Assembly (NCBI RefSeq): GCF_001422725.1
Contig: NZ_LMMA01000033.1
Location: 244,752 to 308,751 of the forward strand
DNA from: Flavobacterium sp. Leaf82
GTDB lineage: Bacteria; Bacteroidota; Bacteroidia; Flavobacteriales; Flavobacteriaceae
DNA: 64,000 nucleotides
Direction: 5' to 3'
This document shows, one piece after another, positions 45,690-53,211 of the stretch; the first letter of the stretch is position 1, and each line of letters starts with the position of its first letter. Both the position numbers and the translations under genes were made by a program. A model generated the notes under the pieces. It did not search any database. It saw only the letters and a program-made list of their open reading frames with translations, and had not been told where the DNA came from.

Positions 45690-46727
45690 TCATGAGTTTA
45701 ATTCAGGAATGCTTTGATCTTCATATCTCGAAATTGCCTTTTCAAGGATTTTTTTCATACGATTTCGTAGGTTTTTTGGTTCCAAGACCTCAATTCCGTC
45801 ACCAAAACCTAACAGAATACGTTCCATTTCATAATTAGGAGAAATAAACAAATGCACAATTACACTTTTATCTTCATTTTCCTTAATCAGTCTTTGTGTA
45901 TGATGCAAAGGTTTTGTGATAACATAAGGCGCATTTACGGCATCAATCCACAATTCGACTTTTCTGGGCTGTAAACCTGAATTTACCGTCACGCCAATTA
46001 CATTTTTATAAAATAATTCAGCATCAAAATCTTCTTCTAAATAAGGCAGATTAAAATCATAATCGATACCAATAATTCGATCCAAAGCCAAATTGGTAAT
46101 AGGAGCAGACCCTTTTTTCTTTCCCACCAAAAACCATCTGTTATTAAACTCCTTCAATATAAAAGGATGAAAATGAAATTTATTTTCCTCTATTGATTTA
46201 AACGATTTATAGGTTATCACCAAAACAATCTTCTTGATAATCGCCTGATACACTTCATCCAGATAATGTAAACCTTTTAATCCTTCGTTTTTATCCAGAT
46301 AAATAACCGGTTTTGTATGCGATTTTTCCGCGTAGATTTTATCCTCCAGTCGCTGCAAAATATCCGACACATCATTAAACAACGAGAAATCCTTAAACTG
46401 TTTCAACATCGAAACCGTTTCTGTCAAAACATTCATATCCGTTTCCGTCAGCGGAATATCCGTTATCGAAAACTCATCGTCTTCATATTTATAATACTTT
46501 TTATCATACACTACAATTGGCGCATTATAACCCAGTTTTTCACTTCGCATTAACTGAATATCCATCTGAATCGTTCGTTTGCTAATCGGGTTTTCCCGAC
46601 CTTCATATTCAAACAAAGCTTCAGAACAGCATTCGATTAAATCCTCCAGAGTCCATTGCCTGTATTTATTCTGCAGACATTTGTCAATGGTTTTATATCG
46701 TATTAAGGCATTTTTGTTTTGTGACAT
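45690..46727 (-). CDS. WYL-domain transcriptional regulator
   Basis: The 345-residue protein has an N-terminal helix-turn-helix region (NPISKRTIQMDIQLMRSE, about residues 48-66). A WYL domain covers about 165-240 (LVITYKSFKSIEENKFHFHPFILKEFNNRWFLVGKK), followed by a WCX-like C-terminal extension. WYL regulators bind nucleic-acid or nucleotide-type ligands and often control defence or DNA-damage genes. It lies 1.6 kb before the 20-mer array and the RNA-repair genes but reads the other way, so a regulatory link is only a possibility. Confidence 0.88.
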   Translation of the reverse strand: MSQNKNALIRYKTIDKCLQNKYRQWTLEDLIECCSEALFEYEGRENPISKRTIQMDIQLMRSEKLGYNAPIVVYDKKYYKYEDDEFSITDIPLTETDMNVLTETVSMLKQFKDFSLFNDVSDILQRLEDKIYAEKSHTKPVIYLDKNEGLKGLHYLDEVYQAIIKKIVLVITYKSFKSIEENKFHFHPFILKEFNNRWFLVGKKKGSAPITNLALDRIIGIDYDFNLPYLEEDFDAELFYKNVIGVTVNSGLQPRKVELWIDAVNAPYVITKPLHHTQRLIKENEDKSVIVHLFISPNYEMERILLGFGDGIEVLEPKNLRNRMKKILEKAISRYEDQSIPELNS

Positions 46728-46944
46728 AGTTTATGTTTTTGGGCGTGTCCCTTCGGGTCGGGCTTTCCGTTACAATCTTTTGTTTTTTAAAGAAAAAAAC
46801 AAAAGGATTTTCACTGCAATCCCTCACGCATATATGTTAATAAGAAAATTTCGTTTTCATAGTATTGAAAAATGATTTTTGATTTCAATTGCCTATTCTA
46901 ATTTCCCGTTCTAATTTTCTATTCCAATTTTCCATTCCAATTTT

Positions 46945-47039
46945 CCGTAGAGACGCACAGCAGTGCGTCTAACGTAACGTAACCACAATTTATTCAGATT
47001 GCGGTCAAACCTGACAGGTTTTAAAAACCTGTCAGGTTT
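46945..47039. repeat. Two dispersed-type hairpins
   Basis: AGACGCAC-AGCA-GTGCGTCT lies near 46950-46970. AAACCTGACAGGTTTT pairs with AAAACCTGTCAGGTTT at about 47007-47039. A sister of the second is at 55326-55352 and a relative of the first near 51323, so both are members of dispersed families. Confidence 0.8.
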
Positions 47040-47059
47040 AAATAACATAAATGTGATAC

Positions 47060-47674
47060 CTATATTAATAATGAAATCTCCTGCTTAATATTAATTCTCG
47101 CTTTCTCTTCATATAAACCTCTAAATTCCACCGTCTGAAAAATAAATTCATTCTCCAGAAAATGTTTCAAGGCTTTTGCACGTCCAGGTTTATAAAGCAA
47201 ATCAGGATAAACGCTGTATTCTTTTCGAATTTGTTCAAAATAAATTTTATAATCTTCCCAATCTCTGGCGAGAATTTTCAAATCAAAATCAATTAACCAA
47301 TTAATATCTTCTATTATATTATGCTGATGTTGTTGCGTTGCACAAATAGCATCAAAAACCAATTGACGATCAAATGAGATATTCTCGGGTAAAATCGACA
47401 AAGCATATTCGGCACTTTTAAGTTCGTTGTCTTTCTTAGAACTTTTATAGATATAATCGTGATAAAAAATAGAATATAATACTTCGTCAGGTTTTTGAAG
47501 TTTATCCCGATACGTTTCATAACTCTCAATCATAGCCGAAATATGCGTCAGGTTATGATAATGCCTTGATTTTTTGGAATATGCCGTTTCTAAATTCAGC
47601 CAGTTTTTCTGAATATCATTTGCTGGAAAGCCCATATTCAAAAGTAATTCAGAATAAATTTTCTCTAAATTCAT
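47060..47674 (-). CDS. HD-superfamily metal-dependent phosphohydrolase
   Basis: This 204-residue protein has the HD-type ligands in SRHYHNLTHI (about residues 36-45) and SIFYHDYIYK (the HD pair, about 68-77). An Asp follows in WLIDFDLKIL near 130. The family is the predicted hydrolase group of COG4339, found in most Bacteroidota and untested on natural substrates. It is monocistronic, next to the tandem repeat region. Confidence 0.85.
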   Translation of the reverse strand: MNLEKIYSELLLNMGFPANDIQKNWLNLETAYSKKSRHYHNLTHISAMIESYETYRDKLQKPDEVLYSIFYHDYIYKSSKKDNELKSAEYALSILPENISFDRQLVFDAICATQQHQHNIIEDINWLIDFDLKILARDWEDYKIYFEQIRKEYSVYPDLLYKPGRAKALKHFLENEFIFQTVEFRGLYEEKARINIKQEISLLI

Positions 47675-47693
47675 ATTGTTTTTTTATTTAAAT

Positions 47694-47885
47694 CTTATAA
47701 AAGCTCCATCGGAGCAGAATATTTATACGCGATTATATTTCGAATTGTAATTAGCTTTGTTGAAGCATAATATTTATAACCAATTTTGTATTATTCAGCA
47801 TCAAGCTCCAGCGGAGCGTAATATCTATAGCAATTTATTAAAAAGAGGATCAAAAGCTCCAGCGGAGCGACATTTCGGTCTTATA
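47694..47885. repeat. Cluster of GCTCCRNCGGAGC palindromes
   Basis: Three palindromic elements GCTCCATCGGAGC (about 47702), GCTCCAGCGGAGC (about 47805) and GCTCCAGCGGAGC (about 47851) stand 45-100 bp apart. They are followed by AATATTTATA-like tails, in inverted orientation relative to the tandem units that begin at 47886. Confidence 0.85.
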
Positions 47886-48310
47886 TTTAATCAATAAATA
47901 TGTCACCCCGCTGGGGCTCTTAAAATGCATTCTTAAAAATGGCTATAAATATGTCGTCCCTCTGGGACTTCATTGTTTTTATCTAAAGCTATAAATATAT
48001 CATCCCGCTGGGATTTTTATTGGTTTTATGTTTAATCAACAAATATGTCACCCTGCTGGGGCTCTTAAACTGCATTCTTAAAAATGGCTATAAATATTTC
48101 GTCCCTCTGGGACTTTATTGTTTTTATCTAAAGCTATAAATATGTCATCCCTCTGGGATTTTTATTGGTTTTATGTTTAATCAATAAATATGTCACCCGC
48201 TGGGGCTTTTTAAAATTCATTCTTGAAAATGGCTATAAATGTGTCGTCCCTCTGGGACTTCATTGTTTTTATCTAAAGCTATAAATATGCCGTGCCTCTG
48301 GGACTTATGC
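47886..48310. repeat. Three tandem 145-bp repeats
   Basis: The units start at 47886, 48031 and 48176 with TTTAATCAAYAAATATGTCA; the third is slightly shortened at its end. Each contains three palindromic cores, CCCCGCTGGGG, GTCCCTCTGGGAC and TCCCGCTGGGA, separated by similar AT-rich spacers (GGCTATAAATAT, ATCTAAAGCTATAAATAT). There is no coding capacity. It is a local amplification of the dispersed repeat family also seen at 17.3-17.5 kb. Confidence 0.92.
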
Positions 48311-48355
48311 GTTTTTGGTAAATAAATATTTACTCAAATATAAAATTCTTTTTTT

Positions 48356-48377
48356 ACTGCGCAAAATAATTGCGTAG
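48356..48377. promoter_or_regulatory. Shared hairpin element, copy 1
   Basis: ACTGCGCA-AAATAAT-TGCGTAG can form a 7-bp stem with a 7-nt loop. Related copies lie at 48522-48548 and at 51582-51608 just before rtcB. Confidence 0.7.
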
Positions 48378-48521
48378 GAGTTCTGAAATCTTTGTTCAGG
48401 AAATAAAACAAGTTCATTAAAATAAAAAAGAGTTCAACAGGTCAAGTTTAAGTTACTTCAAAAACCATTAAGAGATATACTTAAACCATTACCATTTTAC
48501 TCAAATATAAGTTTCTTTTTT

Positions 48522-48548
48522 ACTACGCAGAATAAATGCGCAGTACAA
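48522..48548. promoter_or_regulatory. Shared hairpin element, copy 2
   Basis: ACTACGCA-GAATAAA-TGCGCAGTACAA differs from the copy before rtcB (51582-51608) at only two of 27 positions. Confidence 0.8.
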
Positions 48549-48681
48549 TCGAAATCTTTGTTCAGGAAATAAAAACAAACGTTCATAGAAATAAAATAAA
48601 AGAATAAAACAGGTCAAGTTTGAGTTACTTCGAAAACTTTCCAACGTACACACTTACATCATTACCTTTTTATTCTTATAT

Positions 48682-48797
48682 GAGGCAGTAGCTCAGCGGT
48701 AGAGCAGGTAGTTTTGAAATTATCCTTCAAGGTCAATCAAAACTTACTTCGTACACTTCTAATGTCCGGGTCGTGGGTTCGAATCCCATCTGCTTCA
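48682..48797 (+). ncRNA. tRNA-like element with expanded anticodon region
   Basis: The acceptor GAGGCAG (48682-48688) pairs with CTGCTTC (48790-48796), with A48797 as discriminator and no encoded CCA. The D arm GCTC-AGCGGTA-GAGC is at 48691-48705. The T arm GTGGG-TTCGAAT-CCCAT (48773-48789) abuts the acceptor exactly as in a tRNA. Between position 26 and the T stem there are 66 nt instead of about 22. They include a 5+7+5 hairpin TTGAA-ATTATCC-TTCAA and then a GGTCAA-N7-TTACTTC 20-mer. No orthodox anticodon arm is present. It may be a tRNA-mimic domain of a longer RNA (compare YrlA Y RNAs near rtcB operons in enterobacteria), an interrupted tRNA, or a decayed tRNA. Confidence 0.75.
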
Positions 48798-48840
48798 CTA
48801 TTAATGGTCAATTAAAACTTACTTCAGGAAATTGGTAACT

Positions 48841-48864
48841 TTCGGTTCGAGTCTGGGCGAGTTT
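48841..48864 (+). other. Second, degenerate T-arm-like fragment
   Basis: TTCGG-TTCGAGT-CTGGG gives a 5-bp stem (three G-T pairs) with a canonical 7-nt T-loop, 15 nt after the fourth 20-mer. No D arm or matching acceptor 5' strand is nearby. Confidence 0.5.
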
Positions 48865-49037
48865 TAAAATCATCATTAGTAAAATGAGGGTCAAGATTAA
48901 CTTACTTCTCGGGGAAACCCATCAGATAAAATAGTTCATCAATTACACTCTAATTTCAGGTCAAGTGTTTCTTACTTCAAAAATCTTTTAGGTAGAACTC
49001 AGAAACGCAATTATCTAAATTTTAAAAATTAAAAAAA

Positions 49038-51278
49038 ATGAAAACAAAAGAATTATTAAAAATCAGTTTACGTCAAAATGCTATTTTCATTCCATCAGAA
49101 ATGATTGCAAATGATATCAAAAATTTATCAGGAACAACATCGGTTTTAGTGGCCAATGTTTCAAAACCTGGATTTACATTTTCTGAGTCGTTATTACACG
49201 CTTTAAATAATGTAAACCCAAATTATAAAGTTGAAGTTTTAGAAGTCTTGAGAGAAGTTTTAGGAACAGATAAAAACTGGACGCCTTTGGTTAAAGAATG
49301 GAATATTCCAACAGGAGAATCTGTTTTAGATCATGTTGTTACGTATTTATGGAATGTTCTAAACATAAAAAGCGGAACAACTTTACAATGCGGGCACATA
49401 ATCCCGGACAATACTTTTCCTTTAGAAAGATACAATGGTTGTCCGTTTTGCGGAACTCCGTTTGAATTCGGTAAAATCGAAAACTTCGGACAAGGAAGCA
49501 AATTAAAAGTATTGGATTTATGGTCAGAAACTGAATTAGAAAATTTCTATAAATCATTATTGCAATCAAAGACCGCTTTAGACGCTACGCAGGTAGATAG
49601 TTTAAAAATGACATTGAAATACTTGCCTTTACCAAAAGTGGATATTGCAATGAAAGAAACTTTAATGTTGGTAATTGATGTTTTAATTGAAGAAGGAAAA
49701 GCCGAAAATGCGTCTTCCTATTTTAAATCGCCAACAGATATTTTAAGATATTTATGGTTTAAGAATACAGGATTGTTGCAAATTATCGAGCCAAAAACAA
49801 TCATTAAAAGAACGTCTAAAAATGCAACTCATTTTTTCAATGTTTTAGATACAAGCGCTCAGGCGAGAATTGCATCTGCAAACGATTTGAAATTGAAATA
49901 TTCCCGAAAAGAATGTTTAATGGTGGCAAACTGGTTGAATAATCTTGATATGGATGTTGAAACAATGTGCGAAATCATGCACCCAAAAACAGGAATGTGG
50001 GTTCGTTTTATCCGTGCATTACGTTTGGCAGAATACAGCAAAAGAAAAGGATTTGAGAAATTGAATTTTTTAATGGATGTATTTTATAATCAGGTTTATG
50101 ATGTTTGGCAAAGTAAAGTAAACACATCAAGATTAAAATTTGATGCCGATAAAACATTTACATTATTAAAACAACGTCCGGGATTGTTTGCACGTTCGTT
50201 ATTCTCGAATATGCTTTGGTTTGGTGCAGACGAAACTGTGGCACATTTTACAGAAATTATCGATAAAGTTCCGGCAAGATTAGTGTTTACTTTAAACATG
50301 TATGCTCAAAATTATTTTGATAAAAACATGCAAAGAAGCGTGAAACCTTTGGGCGGAACAAACAAACGAATTGCACCGAATGCATTATTGAATTTATATG
50401 ATGAAGAACAATTGGAGGCGATGAAAAATCAAATCGAAGAATTGTGTCTTTTGGCGATGAAGAAAAGATTTGCTGCAATTGCAAACCCAAACAAGACAAT
50501 TTATATAGATCCGCAATTGTTTAATATGCCAGTTTCGATTGGCGATAGAAGCGAGACCGTTCAGGATTTACCGGTTGCTTTAATGGGAACACGTTTCCCG
50601 ATTGAAGGAAACGAAGTGCGTTTGTTTATGCAATGGGGTAAAGATTTACCAGCGCAACATCTTGATATGGATTTAAGCTGTCATATTGCTTATGAAGATA
50701 AAGCCGATATGTGTTCTTACCACCGATTGGAAACTGTTGGTTGTAAACATAGTGGTGATATTAGAAGCATTCCGAGTAAAGTGGGAACAGCTGAATATAT
50801 CAACATCAACATCGACGATTTGGCGAAAGCCAACGCAAAATATGTAACTTTTACCTGCAATGCGTATAGCAACGGAAGTATCACGCCAAATCTTGTTGTA
50901 GGTTGGATGAACAGCAAATACCCGATGAAAATCTCGGAAAAATCTGGAGTTGCATACGATCCGTCGTGTGTAGATCATCAGGTTCGTGTAACGCAGAATG
51001 TTGCCAAAGGTTTGGTTTTTGGAGTTCTTGATGTAGCCAAAAGAGAAATCGTTTGGTTAGAGATGACCTTTGGAGGACAAGTAGTTGGAGGTTTGGATTT
51101 TAAAGGAGTTCAGGCTTTGTTATCAAAACTAAGCAGCAAATTGAATATTGGTAGTTTGTTACAACTTAAAGCAGAAGCTCAAGGTTTAACCATCACCGAA
51201 GATCAAAATGCCGATGAGGTTTACGATGCAAAATGGGCGATAAATGCTGCGGCAGTTACGCAATTATTAATTGATTAA
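49038..51278 (+). CDS. RING-like / TerD-like protein of RtcB operons (MXAN_6230/SCO0854-type)
   Basis: This 746-residue cytoplasmic protein has a zinc-ligand pattern C118-x-H120-x14-C135-x2-C138 (LQCGHIIP ... NGCPFCGTPF), resembling half of a RING finger. Residues about 150-510 are helical, HEAT-like in look, and lack known motifs. Residues about 513-685 resemble TerD/tellurite-resistance beta domains (RLFMQWGKDLPAQHLDMDLSCHIAYED ... YITFTCNAYS-like strand ... PNLVVGWMNSKYPM). The family is one I recall as RING-domain proteins of the MXAN_6230/SCO0854 group, found beside rtcB. It starts directly after the 20-mer/tRNA-like array and precedes rtcB, so it is a candidate RNA-binding or regulatory partner. 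The molecular function is not established. Confidence 0.8.
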   Translation: MKTKELLKISLRQNAIFIPSEMIANDIKNLSGTTSVLVANVSKPGFTFSESLLHALNNVNPNYKVEVLEVLREVLGTDKNWTPLVKEWNIPTGESVLDHVVTYLWNVLNIKSGTTLQCGHIIPDNTFPLERYNGCPFCGTPFEFGKIENFGQGSKLKVLDLWSETELENFYKSLLQSKTALDATQVDSLKMTLKYLPLPKVDIAMKETLMLVIDVLIEEGKAENASSYFKSPTDILRYLWFKNTGLLQIIEPKTIIKRTSKNATHFFNVLDTSAQARIASANDLKLKYSRKECLMVANWLNNLDMDVETMCEIMHPKTGMWVRFIRALRLAEYSKRKGFEKLNFLMDVFYNQVYDVWQSKVNTSRLKFDADKTFTLLKQRPGLFARSLFSNMLWFGADETVAHFTEIIDKVPARLVFTLNMYAQNYFDKNMQRSVKPLGGTNKRIAPNALLNLYDEEQLEAMKNQIEELCLLAMKKRFAAIANPNKTIYIDPQLFNMPVSIGDRSETVQDLPVALMGTRFPIEGNEVRLFMQWGKDLPAQHLDMDLSCHIAYEDKADMCSYHRLETVGCKHSGDIRSIPSKVGTAEYININIDDLAKANAKYVTFTCNAYSNGSITPNLVVGWMNSKYPMKISEKSGVAYDPSCVDHQVRVTQNVAKGLVFGVLDVAKREIVWLEMTFGGQVVGGLDFKGVQALLSKLSSKLNIGSLLQLKAEAQGLTITEDQNADEVYDAKWAINAAAVTQLLID

Positions 51279-51388
51279 GGAAAGGTTCAAAGGTACGAAG
51301 GTTCAGAGGCACAAAGGTTTTGTAGAGACGCACTGCTGTGCATCTCCGCAAAGATTGGTAAATTTAATCTCGCAAAGGCGTACAGTTT

Positions 51389-51497
51389 GTCATTTCGACC
51401 GGAGGTAGAAATCACACACGGGATTCGACAAAGATTGGCGACGTATTGTGGAATTTTTAGTGTGATTTCTCTCCCGAAGCTTCGGGAGAGAAATGAC
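51389..51497. repeat. Dispersed inverted repeat (GTCATTTCGACCGGAGG type)
   Basis: GTCATTTC ... AGAAATCACAC on the left is mirrored by GTGTGATTTCTC ... GAGAAATGAC on the right. An inner CTCCCGAAGCTTCGGGAG hairpin is also present. This is a common repeat type of Bacteroidota intergenic regions. Confidence 0.8.
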
Positions 51498-51581
51498 ATA
51501 AAATGAGAAAAATCATTTTAATCTTCATAATCTGTGGCTAAAAAAAAACTTTGCGACTCTGCGACTTTGCGCGAAATAAAA

Positions 51582-51608
51582 ACTACGCAAAATAACTGCG
51601 CAGTACAA
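51582..51608. promoter_or_regulatory. Shared hairpin element, copy 3, ahead of rtcB
   Basis: ACTACGCA-AAATAAC-TGCGCAGTACAA is 25/27 identical to 48522-48548. It ends 33 bp before the rtcB ATG. Its arms CTACGCA and TGCGCAG can pair with one mismatch. Confidence 0.8.
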
Positions 51609-51641
51609 AACAACCTTTGTACTATCAAAAAACAAAAACAA

Positions 51642-53063
51642 ATGAAAACACAAATAAACGGTACAGATATAATAGAATTAGGATTCCCGGAAGGAAAAAC
51701 AATCGGGATTGCCTTAAAAATAAACAGCAAAAGACACGGGTTAAAACGTGATGAAATGATCGCAAATTTCAAAAACGTTCTTGAAACTCCAGAAAATTAT
51801 ATAGACGATGCTATTTTTAGCAAACTGGCAATTGCCTTGATCGAAAAAGCAAATGAAAAACCAGAAGATTTTATTGCTTTAAATCAAAATCCAAATGCAT
51901 ATTCTGCTTATGGTTTAGATGGTATCGAAGAGGGAGCCAGAAAACAAATGGAAGTTGCCATGAAATTACCCGTTACCGTTGCAGGAGCTTTAATGCCAGA
52001 TGCGCACCAAGGTTACGGATTACCGATTGGTGGAGTTTTGGCCACAAAAAATGCCATAATTCCGTATGGTGTTGGGGTTGATATTGGGTGTAGAATGGCA
52101 TTGTCAGTCTATGATATTGCAGAAGATTTTTACTTTGAAAACGAAGCCAAATTCAAAAAAGAATTAATTGCGAATTCGATTTTTGGTGCGGGTCACGGAT
52201 TTCACGGTCAGTACAAATCAGATCACGCGGTTTTAGAAAACGATGCTTTTAATATGACTCCGTTTGTGAAGAATTTGAAAGATAAAGCCTGGTCGCAATT
52301 AGGATCTTCAGGAGGTGGAAATCACTTTGTAGAATTCGGAATCATGGAATTTGCAAAAGACGATGCGGTTTTAAATATCCCAAAAGGTAAATACGTTGCT
52401 TTGTTAACGCATTCTGGTTCACGCGGAATGGGAGCAACAATTGCCGGACATTATACTAAAATGGCAAAAGATGTTTGTAAACTTCCTGAAGTGGCTCAGA
52501 ACTTGGCGTATCTGGATATGAACTCACAATTGGGTCAGGAATACTGGATGGCGATGAATCTTGCTGGAGATTACGCTTCGGCTTGTCATGAGATTATCCA
52601 TAACAAAATGGAACGCGCTCTGGGTGCTACAATTTTAGCCAAAGTCGAAAACCACCATAATTTTGCCTGGAAAGAAATCTGGAACGGCGAAGAAGTGATC
52701 GTACATAGAAAAGGAGCAACTCCAGCCGGAAAAGGCGTTATGGGAATCATTCCGGGAAGTATGACCGCGCCGGGATTTTTGGTGAGAGGAAAAGGTGAGG
52801 AGAACGCGATTAATTCGGCTTCGCATGGAGCAGGAAGACAAATGAGCCGAACTCAAGCCATAAAAAACATCACTAAAACCGAGATGCAATCGATCTTAAC
52901 ACATCATGGCGTTACGCTTATTGGTGCAGGTCTTGACGAAGCCCCAATGGCGTATAAAAATATCGATCAGGTGATGGAAGCGCAACAGGATTTGGTTGAT
53001 GTCGTAGCGAAGTTTACGCCTAAATTGGTTAGAATGGCTGATGACGGGAGTCGAGAAGACTAA
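51642..53063 (+). CDS. rtcB: RNA-splicing ligase RtcB
   Basis: I chose the ATG at 51642 (MKTQINGTDIIELGFPEGKTIG), giving 473 residues; an upstream frame adds 36 unlikely codons covering the shared hairpin element. RtcB joins 2',3'-cyclic phosphate or 3'-phosphate to 5'-OH RNA ends using GTP and Mn2+. The metal and guanylate motifs are present: DAHQGYGLPIGGV, GVGVDIGCRMA, GSSGGGNHFVEFG, LTHSGSRGMG, ENHHNFAW and the guanylylated His in SASHGAGRQMSR. It sits in a repair neighbourhood with a RING/TerD protein upstream and TatD and RlaP genes downstream. No RtcA, archease or RtcR is seen. Confidence 0.96.
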   Translation: MKTQINGTDIIELGFPEGKTIGIALKINSKRHGLKRDEMIANFKNVLETPENYIDDAIFSKLAIALIEKANEKPEDFIALNQNPNAYSAYGLDGIEEGARKQMEVAMKLPVTVAGALMPDAHQGYGLPIGGVLATKNAIIPYGVGVDIGCRMALSVYDIAEDFYFENEAKFKKELIANSIFGAGHGFHGQYKSDHAVLENDAFNMTPFVKNLKDKAWSQLGSSGGGNHFVEFGIMEFAKDDAVLNIPKGKYVALLTHSGSRGMGATIAGHYTKMAKDVCKLPEVAQNLAYLDMNSQLGQEYWMAMNLAGDYASACHEIIHNKMERALGATILAKVENHHNFAWKEIWNGEEVIVHRKGATPAGKGVMGIIPGSMTAPGFLVRGKGEENAINSASHGAGRQMSRTQAIKNITKTEMQSILTHHGVTLIGAGLDEAPMAYKNIDQVMEAQQDLVDVVAKFTPKLVRMADDGSRED

Positions 53064-53211
53064 AGAGAAGCAAGAGGCAAGAAGCAAGATATTGTGGTCT
53101 TGTTTCTTGCCTTTTGCTTCTACAAAATCTTAAAAAATAATAAAAAGACTCAAAGAGAAGAAACCTTTGTTCCTCTGTCCCTTTGAGCCTTTGTAACTTA
53201 AAACAAAAAAT

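Larger units (their letters stand above)
48331..48671. repeat. Tandem duplication of ~170 bp
   Basis: The block at 48331-48497 and the block at 48498-48671 align along their length. Both begin TACTCAAATATAA, then have the TACTRCGCA hairpin element, GAAATCTTTGTTCAGGAAAT, one GGTCAA-N7-TTACTTC 20-mer and an end resembling CATTACC. Differences are scattered substitutions and small indels. That is consistent with an old duplication in which the hairpin element and the 20-mer stayed conserved. Confidence 0.88.
48440..48978 (+). repeat. Array of six bipartite 20-mers GGTCAA-N7-TTACTTC
   Basis: Exact copies begin at 48440, 48612, 48731, 48806, 48889 and 48959. All six keep GGTCAA and TTACTTC unchanged and keep the gap at seven nucleotides. 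The gap sequences are GTTTAAG, GTTTGAG, TCAAAAC, TTAAAAC, GATTAAC and GTGTTTC. Spacing from start to start is 172, 119, 75, 83 and 70 nt. The third copy lies within the tRNA-like sequence. The array ends 59 bp before the RING/TerD gene. It could be a set of RNA processing or protein-binding sites, or DNA operators. I saw no other copy in the window. Confidence 0.93.
51279..51641. other. 363-bp spacer with dispersed hairpins before rtcB
   Basis: It holds a GAGACGCAC-type hairpin near 51323 and the inverted repeat at 51389-51497. A stretch of CTTTGCGACTCTGCGACTTTGCGC-like simple repeats is at about 51550-51575. Directly before rtcB is the shared hairpin element at 51582-51608. Upstream codons of the rtcB frame run through this area but show no conserved protein sequence. 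Confidence 0.6.

Noticed and set aside
46579..46875. Rightward ORF of 98 codons over the WYL gene start
   Set aside because: It is largely antisense to a clear gene, with no recognisable protein features.
47886..48310. CRISPR reading of the 145-bp tandem repeats
   Set aside because: The whole unit including the spacers repeats, so there are no unique spacers.
48707..48725. Orthodox tRNA-Gln reading with anticodon loop TTTTGAA
   Set aside because: The flanking GGTAG and ATTAT do not pair as an anticodon stem, and the T arm is about 50 nt too far downstream.
48841..48864. Second complete tRNA gene
   Set aside because: Only a T-arm-like hairpin with three G-T pairs is present; there is no D arm or acceptor partner.
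48440..48978. CRISPR-like array reading of the six 20-mers
   Set aside because: The middle seven positions vary, spacing ranges from 70 to 172 nt, and no cas gene is near.
49038..51278. Calling the RING/TerD protein a Ro60/TROVE protein
   Set aside because: No TROVE or vWA motifs (such as a MIDAS DxSxS) are visible.
51534..51641. Longer N-terminus of RtcB
   Set aside because: The 36 extra codons cover simple repeats and the shared hairpin element; family members begin near MKTQINGTDIIELG.
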